Notes: a model not told the origin generated them from the sequence alone. 64,000 nt of DNA from Streptomyces sp. SCSIO 75703 (GCF_036607905.1 NZ_CP144555.1:4898001-4962000), one strand, 5' to 3'; positions 47,454-56,142 are shown, counted from the first letter of the stretch. Program-made: numbers and translations.

Positions 47454-47804
47454 TCAGGCCGCGTCGTCCTTGGGCAGGCGGTGCCGGCAGGCCGGTCCGT
47501 GTTCCGCGCCGGCGGTGGCCGCCCACGCGTCGCAGCACCAGCCGGCCAGCGCGACGGCCGCCACCGCGGCGCCGGCGTCGGCCGGTCGCGGGCGGCCGGC
47601 GCGTTCCCTCCGTACGGCCTCACGGCGCAGGGCGTCCTCCAGGTCGCCCTCGCGTATCACCGCGACGACGACGAGACCGGAGCCGGCGACGAACGCCGCG
47701 CACGCCCAGGGCGCCCCGTTGCGGGCGGACTGCACGGCGCACCAGGCGAGCCACCCGAACAGGGCGCCGTAGCCGAAGTGCAGGAAGTGGTGGGGGCTTC
47801 TCAC
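47454..47804 (-). CDS. Small membrane protein of unknown function
   Basis: About 116 residues: HFLHFGYGALFGWLAWCAVQ and WACAAFVAGSGLVVVAVI form two helices, then a charged turn (REGDLEDALRREAVRRERAG), a third hydrophobic stretch (AGAAVAAVALAGWCCDAWAATAG) with a Cys pair and a His/Cys-containing end. The chosen start is GTG 47804, with GGAG ten bases upstream. An ATG at 48002 with GAGG before it would add 66 Arg/Pro-rich residues including a TTA codon. Convergent with the sigma gene. Function unknown. Confidence 0.65.
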   Translation of the reverse strand: MRSPHHFLHFGYGALFGWLAWCAVQSARNGAPWACAAFVAGSGLVVVAVIREGDLEDALRREAVRRERAGRPRPADAGAAVAAVALAGWCCDAWAATAGAEHGPACRHRLPKDDAA

Positions 47805-48593
47805 GGCGGTTCGGCTCCGTTCTCGCGGTGGCGTGGTCCAGGAGGTGCGGCCCCGGCGCCGGGGCAGCGCCGGCCGGCCCGCGTGGGCCGGGTGGGGGCG
47901 CCGGGTGCGGGGGTGCCGGAGGCGTAACCGCGCGGCGCGGCCACGTACGGGGCGCGGGGACCGCGTCGTCTCGGCGGTGGTGCGGCGGGGCGTGTTCGGC
48001 ATCGGAACCTCGTCGGTCGGTCGCGGGCGCGGGGGCCCGCGGGAGGGCACATCACTCCCCGGAGTCGCGAGGTGACGGGCCATGACGCGCGGAACGGCGG
48101 ATTTCTCGACTCTTTCGGGCCGGGTGACGGGCCGTGAAAACTGCCAACGACCGCCGGGCGAATGGGTTCCGGGCGGCACATGAGCCGCCGGGGGGCCCGC
48201 CGCGGACACCGTGCCGACCGGGCCGTACGAGCCACCGCACGGCCGGCCGGGCGAGCGCCCACGACCTCCGTACGCCCCGGGCCCTTCCGTACGCCCCGGG
48301 CCCTCCGGTACGCCCCTCCCGTACGTCCCGCCGTGCGTTCCTCTCGCAGGCCCCGCGCGGCCCCGCCCCGCGCGCGTGTGTCCGGCCGCGATCCGCCTGT
48401 CGCCGGCGGGAGTCGCCGTAGGGGGCCGCTGACCGGACGGCGTGCCCGGGTCCGGCGGCCCCGCGGGCACGGCCCCTGGCGGGCGTCCGGAAAAACGTTG
48501 CCCCGAACCGCGTCAGGAACGCCCCGCTGCCGGCTCTCTCCGGGTGAAGCGGCATGCGTGCCGCGTCACTTGACGGCCAAGGAGAGGGGCAGC
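47805..48593. other. 789-base region with no certain gene; 19-bp tandem repeat
   Basis: All frames are Arg/Pro-rich and none has a convincing start. About 48080-48170 is less GC-rich (GGATTTCTCGACTCTTTCGG, GTGAAAACTGCC) and probably holds promoters. At 48268-48323 a 19-bp unit, CCGTACGCCCCGGGCCCTT, is repeated in tandem (two full copies and a partial). About 48485-48540 (GGAAAAACGTTGCCCC) is the likely promoter of the LuxR gene at 48594. The left 200 bases could belong to the membrane gene if it starts at 48002. Confidence 0.4.
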
Positions 48594-49106
48594 GTGACCA
48601 TCACCGGTCCGGAGACCATCGAGCGGACGGCCCGGAAGCGGACCGTCCCCCCGACCTGGAGGCAGCTCCAGGTCCTGTCGGGCGTCGCCCGCGGGTACAC
48701 GAACGTCGAGATCGCCGGGCACCTGCACGTGGCCCGGCCGACCGTGCAGCGGCACGTCGACCGGCTGGGCAAGAGCCTCGGTACCAACGAACGCGCCCGC
48801 ATGGTCGCCATCGGCTACGAACGCGGCTGGCTGGCGCGGCTCTCACCCGAGCCCCGCGAGTGGGTGGTGCTCACCGAGCGCTGCCAGGAGGTGTTGCAGC
48901 GCATCGCCGAGGGGAAGAGCAACGAGGAGATCGCCGGCGAGCTGTACCTGAGCGTGAACACCGTCAAGAGCCACGTCCGCCGCATCTTCGACGTCCTCCA
49001 GGCCCGGCACCGGGCGCACGCGGTGGCGCTCGCCTACCAGCACGGCCACCTGCGCCACCGCCCCGGGCACGCCCCGGACCGCCAACGGCCCGGCCGGGCC
49101 GCGTAG
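48594..49106 (+). CDS. Protein with two LuxR-type DNA-binding domains in tandem
   Basis: 170 residues made of two HTH_LUXR units. The first is RQLQVLSGVARGYTNVEIAGHLHVARPTVQRHVDRLGKSLGTNERARMVAIGYERGWL, the second RCQEVLQRIAEGKSNEEIAGELYLSVNTVKSHVRRIFDVLQARHRAHAVALAYQHGHL. The second fits the consensus better (SVNTVKSHV). There is no receiver, PAS or TPR domain. One chain could bind two half-sites without a dimer. GTG 48594 follows AAGGAGAGGGG at good distance. Target genes may include the sigma and hydrolase cluster nearby; this is only inferred. Confidence 0.88.
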   Translation: MTITGPETIERTARKRTVPPTWRQLQVLSGVARGYTNVEIAGHLHVARPTVQRHVDRLGKSLGTNERARMVAIGYERGWLARLSPEPREWVVLTERCQEVLQRIAEGKSNEEIAGELYLSVNTVKSHVRRIFDVLQARHRAHAVALAYQHGHLRHRPGHAPDRQRPGRAA

Positions 49107-49158
49107 TCGGGCCGGTGGGCCAGCGGTGCGTGCCGGGCGGCGCCGCCACGCGGCTCGG

Positions 49159-49851
49159 CTACGGCAGCGTGGCACGCCCCGTCGCGGAGCCGAAGCCGAG
49201 CCACGTGTGGCGGTTGCCCGCCCAACACCAGCCGATTTTGGGGGCGTTGCGGCGCTCACGGCCGTCCCGGCCGGTGCCGTTGCTGATCCAGATCGCCGGA
49301 GTGCGTGAGTCCAGGGTGCCGTTGGGCTTGCGCAGCCGGGAACCGATGGTCATGAAGCAGTGGTTGCGGTCGAGGACGGCGGGCCGCTGGAGCAGCCAGT
49401 GGATGCCCTCGGTGAGCAACAGCGGGGTACGGGCGTCGGCGGCGAGGGCGGGCAGGGCCTCGTTCGGGCTCCAGTCGGCCAGGTGGTCGCCGCGGTCGAG
49501 GCCGGTGACGAGGTAGAGGGGCGCGTCGGGCGGGGTTGCCGTGTCGAGGGGGGCGAACAGGTCGACGTCGGTCATGTCGGCGACGACGAAGCCGGGTTTG
49601 CCGTCCCGGACGAGCAGCGGGGCGAGCGCGGAGGCGGGAGCGCGGTCCGGGTGGACGGCGAGCAGCGCGCCCCCGGCCCCGGGCAGGGCGTCGGCGGCCT
49701 CGGCGAAGTCGCGGAGTGCGGAGGCGGGGAGCCCGGCGGTCTCGTGCACGCCCAGCTCGATCAGGCGCTCGGCCTGCGCGCCGGGGGCGGGCAGCGCGGG
49801 GAGGGCGGGCGCGGCGGCGTCTGCCGGGGGGACGGCGGGGGTCTCGGGCAC
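49159..49851 (-). CDS. DUF5701 family protein
   Basis: 230 residues, cytoplasmic, no membrane helix. The DUF5701 pattern is visible in ERLIELGVHETAGLPASALRDFAEAADALP, PLYLVTGLDRGDHLADWSPNEALPALAADARTPLLLTEGIHWLLQ and the end DRNHCFMTIGSRLRKPNGTLDSRTPAIWISNGTGRDGRERRNAPKIGWCWAGNRHTWLGF. The function is unknown. The GTG at 49851 has GGGAG five bases before. It runs toward the tandem-LuxR gene. Confidence 0.9.
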   Translation of the reverse strand: MPETPAVPPADAAAPALPALPAPGAQAERLIELGVHETAGLPASALRDFAEAADALPGAGGALLAVHPDRAPASALAPLLVRDGKPGFVVADMTDVDLFAPLDTATPPDAPLYLVTGLDRGDHLADWSPNEALPALAADARTPLLLTEGIHWLLQRPAVLDRNHCFMTIGSRLRKPNGTLDSRTPAIWISNGTGRDGRERRNAPKIGWCWAGNRHTWLGFGSATGRATLP

Positions 49852-49959
49852 GATGCTCCCAGGGGTGTGGGGACGGACGGCGGACGGCGCCCGGTCAACG
49901 AGCCGGCCCGCCGGAACATTCCCGGGGGAGCGGCGGGGGGAGCGGGACCGTGGAGGCGG

Positions 49960-50280
49960 TCAGCCGCGGGTCTCCTCGTCGATCCACGCCAGGTAGTCCG
50001 CCCCGCCGTGCGTGACCGGCACGGCGACGATCTCCGGGGTGTCGTAGTCGTGCGCGCGCCGCAGGTGCGCCTCCAGCGCGGGGTAGCGCTCGGTGGTCGT
50101 CTTGAACTGCACGCGCCACTCCTGGTCCGTGCGGACCACGCCTTCCCACCGGTACACGCTGGTGACCGGCCCGTCGACCTGCGCGCAGGCCGCGACCCGC
50201 GCCTCCACCGCCCCGGCGGCCAGCTCCCGCGCCTTCTCGGGCGCGTCGGTGGTGGTCCACACGGTCAGATACCCGGCCAC
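49960..50280 (-). CDS. cutA: Divalent-cation tolerance protein CutA
   Basis: 106 residues, full length for the family. YLTVWTTTDAPEKARELAAGAVEARVAACAQV, TSVYRWEGVV, EWRVQFKTTTERYPALEAHLRRAHDYDTPEIVAVPV and YLAWIDEETR follow the ferredoxin-like CutA fold that forms very stable trimers. It was linked to copper tolerance in E. coli, but its actual job is unsettled. GTG 50280 has GGGAGGAAGAGGGA upstream, which decides the start over a longer open frame. Confidence 0.96.
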   Translation of the reverse strand: MAGYLTVWTTTDAPEKARELAAGAVEARVAACAQVDGPVTSVYRWEGVVRTDQEWRVQFKTTTERYPALEAHLRRAHDYDTPEIVAVPVTHGGADYLAWIDEETRG

Positions 50281-50688
50281 GGTCCCTCTTCCTCCCGGAT
50301 CGACGTCGTCACCGCGGACCGTACCGCCCACCGACTCCGGGAATCCAAGGAGCGCCCGCCACTGCGAGGCGGAGTGTCCCGGACGACCGCCTTCGGGTCC
50401 GCCGGGCTCGTGCCCGGGGACCGGTGGTCACCGGTCTTCGGCACGGGCCGCCCCGGACCCGGAGACGCCTCTCCCTGCAACTCGTACGGGAGCTGCGGAA
50501 TGTGGAGTCCGCAGATCCTGGCGACCTCGCGGGGCGCTTCTGAGCGGTGGTGGCGGGCACCGCCCGGCGGGGTTCCCGGCGGTGCCGTCGGTCGCCGCCC
50601 GGCCGTTGCCGTCGCCCGGGGTCCGCCGGGTACGGACGACTGCCTGACCTCGGCGCGGGCCGCTCGCGCCGTCACGACAGGGCGTTGC
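50281..50688. other. 408-base region without a supported gene
   Basis: Next to cutA it should carry that gene's promoter. A short plus-strand frame ends in LSLQLVRELRNVESADPGDLAGRF before TGA near 50543 and has a slightly protein-like end, but no start site, so it may be the decayed tail of an old gene. Confidence 0.35.
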
Positions 50689-51051
50689 TCATGCCCGGCC
50701 GCCGGGGGCCGGTTCCGGGGGTGTGGAGCGGGCGGTCACGCCGGACAGGTGGCGGGCGAAGACCTCGGGGGCTTCCGGGGTGAGGGTGCGGAGGGCCACC
50801 AGGGCGGTGAGGGCCACGTCGCACAGTTCGGCCTCCACGTCCTGCCACGTGTGGGTGACGCCCTTGCGCGGGTTCTGGCCGGTCGCGCCGATCACCGCCT
50901 GGGCCGCCTCGCCGACCTCCTCGGACAGTTTGAGCACGCGCAGCAGCAGGCCCTCCCGGCCGCGTACCGGCTGGTGGGCGTCCAGCCAGTGGCACAGGGC
51001 GTCCACGCCCTCCCAGAGGCCGGCGGTGCGATCGTCGTCGTTCCCGTTCAT
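50689..51051 (-). CDS. MazG-like family protein (nucleotide pyrophosphohydrolase fold)
   Basis: 120 residues. The MazG-type core is seen in LLLRVLKLSEEVGEAAQAVIGATGQNPRKG and WQDVEAELCDVALTALVAL: E-x-x-E and E-x-x-D metal-binding pairs on two helices. Such enzymes hydrolyse (d)NTPs or related nucleotides to monophosphate and pyrophosphate. The chain is short and ends in a Pro-rich tail. ATG 51051 starts it. It lies 20 bases past the DoxX gene stop on the same strand, so the two are probably one transcript. Confidence 0.88.
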   Translation of the reverse strand: MNGNDDDRTAGLWEGVDALCHWLDAHQPVRGREGLLLRVLKLSEEVGEAAQAVIGATGQNPRKGVTHTWQDVEAELCDVALTALVALRTLTPEAPEVFARHLSGVTARSTPPEPAPGGRA

Positions 51052-51070
51052 GCGGGCAGGGTGCCACGCC

Positions 51071-51613
51071 TCAGTCGAACAGCGGCTCCTGTTCGCCCTG
51101 GGCTGCCCTGCGCAGCCGCCGGGAGCGCGCGCCGAGGACGACCGCCGTGGCCGCCGCCGTCGCCGCGAGCGCGGCCGGGACCATCCAGCCGCGGTTGACC
51201 GAGTGGCCGAGGGCGTGGTCCACGGAGAGGCGTCCGGGGCCCGTGACCGCGAGACCGGCCGAGGTCAGCCCGAGCGACGCGGCGTACTCGTAGCCGCCGG
51301 ACTGGGCGAAGAAGCCGTGCGGCGTGTGCACCGCCGCGGCCCCCGCCATCGCGCCGGCCGCCGCCGCGCCCGCGGCCGGGGTCGCCAGCCCCAGTGCCAG
51401 CAGTACCCCGCCGCCGGTCTCCGCGAGGCCCGCGGCCCTCGCGCTGGCCTTGCCCGGCGCGTAGCCGACGGACTCCATGAAGCGGCCGGTGCCCTCGATG
51501 CCGCCGCCCCCGAACCAGCCGAGCAGCTTCTGCGCGCCGTGGGCGGCGAGCACCCCGCCGGTGCCCAGCCGGAGCAGCAGCAGGCCGAGGTCGCGTCGGT
51601 CGTAGCAGGTCAT
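51071..51613 (-). CDS. DoxX family membrane protein
   Basis: 180 residues with four hydrophobic helices. LGLLLLRLGTGGVLAAHGAQKLLGWFGGGGIEGTGRFMESVGY and ETGGGVLLALGLATPAAGAAAAGAMAGAA are typical of DoxX proteins, which sit in the membrane and in mycobacteria help link thiol balance to superoxide dismutase. A basic C-terminal tail (ARSRRLRRA) lies inside. ATG 51613 has GAAGGGA at good distance. Confidence 0.92.
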   Translation of the reverse strand: MTCYDRRDLGLLLLRLGTGGVLAAHGAQKLLGWFGGGGIEGTGRFMESVGYAPGKASARAAGLAETGGGVLLALGLATPAAGAAAAGAMAGAAAVHTPHGFFAQSGGYEYAASLGLTSAGLAVTGPGRLSVDHALGHSVNRGWMVPAALAATAAATAVVLGARSRRLRRAAQGEQEPLFD

Positions 51614-51779
51614 GTGGGGTCCCTTCGCGCAGCGGGCGGTCGCGTCCTTCGTCCCGTGTTCCCACCGTGGCACCGCCTCCGCCCGGCGACCTCCGGCGGG
51701 CCCCCCGCGGGCGCCGTTCGGGTGGCGGGCCGGGGCCGCCGGGCGGCGGGGCCGGGGGAGCGGTGTGACGCTGACCGGC

Positions 51780-52120
51780 ATGAAGACCACGCGACTCGGC
51801 GAGCAGGCCGTGCGGGCCTACGTCACCGCCCCGAACTGAACTCCCCGGTCTGCTCGGCGTTCCCCGCCGCGCTCGCGCCGGGCGCCACCATCGCCGACGG
51901 CGACGACAGCGGCAACGGCGACGACCGGGACCTCGACCAGTTGACCGACCGCGAGATCCTCTCCTCGCACGGTCACGTGGAGGCCGACGGCGAGTCGGAC
52001 GACGGCCGTCGCCTCATCGCCCGCAACCGCAACGACACCTGGGGCGAGACGCGCACCCGGGGGCGTTTCACCTTGGACGACGCCGGCCGCATCGCCCGCT
52101 TCGGGACGGGGCAGGCGTGA
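51780..52120 (+). pseudogene. Frameshifted NTF2/SnoaL-like protein gene
   Basis: ATG 51780 opens MKTTRLGEQAVRAYVTA and stops at TGA 51837. In the next frame the sequence continues as a believable NTF2-like fold: FPAALAPGATIADGDD.., RDLDQLTDREILSSHGHVEADGESDDGRRLIARNRNDTWGETRTRGRFTLDDAGRIARFGTGQA, ending at 52120. CGAACTGAAC at the junction looks like a four-base insertion or duplication; without it the two parts join as YVTALNSP. Third positions are G/C-rich in both parts in the proper frame. A sequencing error or a programmed shift is possible but less likely. Confidence 0.6.
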
Positions 52121-52486
52121 GGGCCGCCGGCCACCTCCGGGGGTCCGCACCGGGCGAGGGGGCGTGGCGTACGACGCGCCGGTCCGTGGCCCGGCGGGCG
52201 CGTCGGCGCCGGGTGTGTGGGGCAGCCGTTCCGCGCGCGCGTGCGCATCCCGCGGTCCCACGCGAGACCCGCCCCCGGCCGGCGTGCGGAACGGCTGCCG
52301 CCCCCCTCGGGATGGTCCGCGAAGCTCCCGGAAGGCCGACGCTCCGAGTGTGAAGCTCCGGTGAAGGAAAGTTGAGCATACGACCGATGCCGGGCGCAAC
52401 ATGGCGGACCGGGAAGCTCCGTATGTGTGGATGCGTCGTGCGGTGGGGCGTTGCTCCGCGCGAACGCCCCTTTGCCCGCGTCGAGT
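52121..52486. other. 366-base region without a gene
   Basis: The stretch 52335-52440 is A+T-richer: GTGAAGCTCCGGTGAAGG, AAGTTGAGCATACGACC and GGGAAGCTCCGTATGTGTGG. GAAGCTCCG occurs twice, 73 bases apart, and may be a regulator site. No frame looks like protein. Confidence 0.35.
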
Positions 52487-53314
52487 TCAGCCGCGCCCCA
52501 GATACGGCATCGTCGTCGCCATGACCGTCACGAACGGGATGTTCGCCTCCGCCGGCAGCTCCGCCATGTGCCGCACCGTGCGCGCCACGTCGGCCACGTC
52601 CATCACCGGCTCGGGCGCGACCTCCCCGGTGGCCTGGAGCGCGCCGGAGCCCATACGGGCCGTCATGTCGGTCGCCGCGTTGCCGATGTCGATCTGCCCG
52701 GCCGCGATGCCGTGCGCACGGCCGTCCAGCGCCAGTGACTTGGTCAGCCCGGTCAGCGCGTGCTTGGTCGCCGTGTAGGCCACCGAGTGGGGACGCGGCG
52801 TGTGCGCCGAGATCGAGCCGTTGTTGATGATCCGCCCGCCCCGCGGCTCCTGGTCCTTCATCTGCCGGTACGCCGCCCGCGCGCACAGGAACGCCCCGTT
52901 GAGGTTGACGTCCACGACCCGCCGCCACGCCTCGAAGGACAGCTCCTCGACGGGCACGCCGCCCGGCCCGAAGGTCCCGGCGTTGTTGAAGAGCAGGTCC
53001 AGCCGCCCGAAACGCTCACGCACCGCCGCGAACAGGGCGTCCACGTCCTCGGGCCGCGACACGTCGGCCGGTACGGCGAGGGCGGTGGCGCCGGGCACCA
53101 GCCCCGCCGTCCGCCGCAGGGGCTCCGCACGGCGGCCGGCCAGCGCCAACGACCAGCCGCCGCGCAGCAGTTCCAGCGCGACCGCCCGGCCGATGCCGGA
53201 GCCCGCCCCCGTCACCAGGGCCACCCGCCCCCGGCGGGCCGCCCCGTGGGTCTCGTGCGCCTGCGCGCCGGTGCTCTTCACGGTGTCGGTGTCCGTGCTC
53301 TTCGCGGTGTCCAT
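52487..53314 (-). CDS. SDR-family oxidoreductase
   Basis: 275 residues. The cofactor loop is VALVTGAGSGIGRAVALELL (TGxxxGIG), followed by ALAGRR with Arg residues that favour NADP, DVSRPEDVDALF, LLFNNAGTFGP (NNAG), and the catalytic Ser/Tyr/Lys: IINNGSISAHTPRPHSVAYTATKHALTGLTKSLALDG. It reduces or oxidises an alcohol/ketone; the substrate is unknown. The first about 25 residues (TDTDTVKSTGAQAHET) are disordered. ATG 53314. Single gene. Confidence 0.94.
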   Translation of the reverse strand: MDTAKSTDTDTVKSTGAQAHETHGAARRGRVALVTGAGSGIGRAVALELLRGGWSLALAGRRAEPLRRTAGLVPGATALAVPADVSRPEDVDALFAAVRERFGRLDLLFNNAGTFGPGGVPVEELSFEAWRRVVDVNLNGAFLCARAAYRQMKDQEPRGGRIINNGSISAHTPRPHSVAYTATKHALTGLTKSLALDGRAHGIAAGQIDIGNAATDMTARMGSGALQATGEVAPEPVMDVADVARTVRHMAELPAEANIPFVTVMATTMPYLGRG

Positions 53315-53468
53315 GGGGCGGCAGCGTACGCGCGGGACCCGCGGGCGGCGCGCGTACGGACCGGGGCCCGGGGGTGGCGGGCTTACGGCCCGGGGCCGGA
53401 CCTGTGCCGGGAAGGGGCCGTCCGCTTCGGGGGCCCGCCCGCTTCCGGGGCCCGCGCCCGCCCCGCCG

Positions 53469-54560
53469 TCAGGCCGGTGCCGGCACCGGGCCGGCCGGGC
53501 CCGGAACCGGCCCTCCCGCGCCGCCCGCCGCCTCGGCCCCGGCCCCGCCGGTGTCGTCGTCCTCCGTCTCCCCCGGGTAGCGCACACCCACCTGGGCGCG
53601 GATGGCGTCCAGCGTCCGCATCACCGCGAGCGTGCCGTCCAGCGGGACCAGCGGCGACTCCCGCTCACCCGCGCGCAGCGCCCGCATCACCTCCCGCGCC
53701 TCGTGCGCGAGGCCGTCGTGCGGCCCGTCCGCCGGGTCGGCGAGGAACTTCTCGGGCTCCCGCCCCTCCCGGTGCAGCACGAAACGGTCCGGGGCGAAGA
53801 AGCCGCGGGGCACCTCGATCCGGCCCCGCGAGCCCGTCACCGCCGCCCAGTTGGGCGTCGCGCCCACGATGGAGCAGTGCAGCGCCGCCAGCGCGCCGCC
53901 CTCCCAGGTCAGCAGCGCGCCCGTCTGGAGGTCGACGCCCTCCTCGGACAGGACCGCCCGCGCCGTGACGCCGGACGGTTCGCCCAGCAGCAACTGCGCG
54001 AACGCCACCGGGTACACGCCGAGGTCGAGCAGCGCGCCGCCGCCCTGCGCCGGGTCCCGCAGCCGGTGGCCCGCAGGGAAGCTCCCGGTCAGCCCGAAGT
54101 CCGCCTGCACGCCGCGCACCTCGCCGACCGCCCCGTCGTCCACCAGCGCCTTCAGCCGCCGCACCAGCGGGTTGCAGTAGGTCCACATGGCCTCCATCAG
54201 GAAGACCCCGCGCCGCCGGGCGAGGGCGACCAGTTCGCCCGCCTCGCGCGCGTTCAGCGTGAACGGCTTCTCGCAGAGCACGTTGCGCCCCGCCTCCAGG
54301 CACAGCCCCGCCGCCGCCCGGTGCGCCGCGTGCGGGGTGGCGACGTAGACCACGTCGACCTCCTCGTCGCGCGCCAGCGCCTCCCAGGAGCCGTGAGCCC
54401 GGGGTATCCCGAAGCGGCGGGCGAACTCCCGCGCCGGCGCCTCGGTCCGCGAGGCCACCGCGACCACCTCGGCGTCCGGCAGACCCGCCAGGTCCGCCGT
54501 GAACCTCGCCGCCATCCCCCCGGTCGCCAGGATTCCCCAGCGCACCTTCCGCTCCGCCAC
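53469..54560 (-). CDS. Gfo/Idh/MocA family oxidoreductase
   Basis: 363 residues. The N-terminal Rossmann part has RWGILATGGMAARFTADLAGLPDAEVVAVASR, and VDVVYVATPHAAHRAAAGLCLEAGRNVLCEKPFTLNAREA with the EKP motif of the family; MEAMWTYCNPLVRRLKALVDDGAVGEV and GGALLDLGVYPVAFAQLLLG belong to the dimeric dihydrodiol dehydrogenase/xylose dehydrogenase branch. It oxidises sugars or related diols with NAD(P). GTG 54560 was taken for its GAGGACGGGGG site; ATG 54587 is the longer alternative. Divergent from the Bcr/CflA exporter. Confidence 0.92.
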   Translation of the reverse strand: MAERKVRWGILATGGMAARFTADLAGLPDAEVVAVASRTEAPAREFARRFGIPRAHGSWEALARDEEVDVVYVATPHAAHRAAAGLCLEAGRNVLCEKPFTLNAREAGELVALARRRGVFLMEAMWTYCNPLVRRLKALVDDGAVGEVRGVQADFGLTGSFPAGHRLRDPAQGGGALLDLGVYPVAFAQLLLGEPSGVTARAVLSEEGVDLQTGALLTWEGGALAALHCSIVGATPNWAAVTGSRGRIEVPRGFFAPDRFVLHREGREPEKFLADPADGPHDGLAHEAREVMRALRAGERESPLVPLDGTLAVMRTLDAIRAQVGVRYPGETEDDDTGGAGAEAAGGAGGPVPGPAGPVPAPA

Positions 54561-54648
54561 AGCGCCCCCGTCCTCGCCTCGAAGCATTCGTTCACGAGCG
54601 TACGAGCTGAGAGCATAGGGGGCGGATCCGTAGAAGAGGGAGGGGCAC

Positions 54649-56142
54649 ATGCCCGAGAGCGGGCCGTCGATACCGCACCCGTCACCGCACTCACCGCACT
54701 CACCGTCACCCGCACCGGCGCCGCACCCGGCGGAGACCCCGCCCGCGGCGCCGCGCTCCGCCGCGCCGTGCGCCGCGCCGCCCCGCGACCCGGCCGGCCC
54801 CGCCGCCGACGCGGACACCCCCGCCCCGGCCGCCCGCCCCGCCGGGAAGGCGCCCGGCCCCGCCGCCAAGGCGCCCGCCCCGGGCGTCCGCCCCGCCGGG
54901 AGGGCGCCCGCGCCGCGCGGTGTCCGCCGCACCAGCCTGCTCGTCACGCTCATCCTCGGCGGGCTGACCGCCACGCCCCCGCTGGCGATGGACATGTACC
55001 TCCCCGCGCTGCCGGAGGTCACCCAGGCCCTGCGCGCGCCCGCCGCGACCGTGCAGCTCACGCTCACCGCCTGCCTCGCCGGCATGGCCCTCGGCCAGCT
55101 CGTCGTCGGCCCGATGAGCGACCGGTGGGGCCGCCGCCGCCCGCTGCTGACCGGCCTCGCCGTCTACGTCGTCGCCACCGCCCTGTGCGCCCTCGCGCCC
55201 ACCGTCGAACTGCTCGTCGCCTTCCGGCTGGCCCAGGGCCTCGCGGGCGCCGCCGGCATCGTCATCGCGCGGGCCGTCGTCCGCGACCTGTACGACGGCG
55301 TGGCCATGGCCCGCTTCTTCTCCACCCTCATGCTGATCTCCGGCGTCGCCCCCGTGGTCGCGCCGGTCATCGGTGGACAGATCCTGCGCGTGACGGACTG
55401 GCGGGGCGTCTTCGTCGTGCTCACCGTGGTCGGCGCGGTGCTCGGCGGCGTCGTCTGGGCGAAACTCCCCGAGACGCTGCCCGCCGCCGAACGCCACGCC
55501 GGCGGGGTCCGCGCCACCCTCCGCTCCCTGCGCGGCCTGCTCGCCGACCGTGCCTTCACCGGCTACATGCTCACCGGCGGCTTCACCTTCGCCGCGCTCT
55601 TCGCGTACATCGCCGCCTCGCCCTTCGTCGTCCAGGAGATCTACGGGGCCTCCCCGCAGACCTTCAGCGTCCTGTTCGGCGTCAACTCGGTCGGCCTGGT
55701 CATCGTCGGCCAGATCAACGGCAAGGTCCTGGTGGGCCGGGTCCGCCTGGACCGGGTGCTCGGCTTCGGCCTGCTCGTCGTCATCACCGCCGCCACCGCC
55801 CTGCTGCTGATGTCCCTGGGGGTCTTCGGCGAGGTCGGGCTCGTGCCGGTGGCCGCCGCGCTGTTCGTGCTGATGTCCGCGATGGGCATCACCCTGCCCA
55901 ACACCCAGACCCTCGCCCTGACGCGGGTCAAGCACGCGGCCGGCTCCGCCTCCGCGCTGCTCGGCACCTCCTCCTTCCTGATCGGCGCCGTCGCCTCCCC
56001 GCTGGTGGGCATCGCCGGCGAGGACACCGCCCTGCCCATGGCGATCGTCCAACTGGCCGCCGCCCTCGTGGCGCTGGCCTTCTTCCTGGTCCTGTGCCGG
56101 CCCCGGCGCGGCCGGACGGCGGGGGAGGGCGAGCGGATCTGA
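54649..56142 (+). CDS. Bcr/CflA family MFS drug exporter
   Basis: 497 residues. A long Pro/Ala/Ser-rich cytoplasmic N-terminus (about 95 residues, with repeated HSPHSPSPAP and AGKAPGPAAKAPAP) precedes 12 helices. LGGLTATPPLAMDMYLPALPEVTQ, GQLVVGPMSDRWGRRRPLL and FRLAQGLAGAAGIVIARAVVRDLYDG are Bcr/CflA hallmarks (bicyclomycin, chloramphenicol and sulfonamide resistance). ATG 54649 follows GAGGGAGGGG. Its TGA overlaps the first codon of the serine hydrolase as CTGA. Confidence 0.93.
   Translation: MPESGPSIPHPSPHSPHSPSPAPAPHPAETPPAAPRSAAPCAAPPRDPAGPAADADTPAPAARPAGKAPGPAAKAPAPGVRPAGRAPAPRGVRRTSLLVTLILGGLTATPPLAMDMYLPALPEVTQALRAPAATVQLTLTACLAGMALGQLVVGPMSDRWGRRRPLLTGLAVYVVATALCALAPTVELLVAFRLAQGLAGAAGIVIARAVVRDLYDGVAMARFFSTLMLISGVAPVVAPVIGGQILRVTDWRGVFVVLTVVGAVLGGVVWAKLPETLPAAERHAGGVRATLRSLRGLLADRAFTGYMLTGGFTFAALFAYIAASPFVVQEIYGASPQTFSVLFGVNSVGLVIVGQINGKVLVGRVRLDRVLGFGLLVVITAATALLLMSLGVFGEVGLVPVAAALFVLMSAMGITLPNTQTLALTRVKHAAGSASALLGTSSFLIGAVASPLVGIAGEDTALPMAIVQLAAALVALAFFLVLCRPRRGRTAGEGERI

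Noticed and set aside
47801..48262. A 153-codon minus-strand frame
   Set aside because: Arg/Pro-rich with no hydrophobic pattern; looks like base bias. The neighbouring membrane protein in another frame is more believable.
50281..50688. A gene between cutA and the MazG-like gene
   Set aside because: Several frames are open but none has a start with a ribosome site or consistent codon bias; only a short tail looks protein-like.
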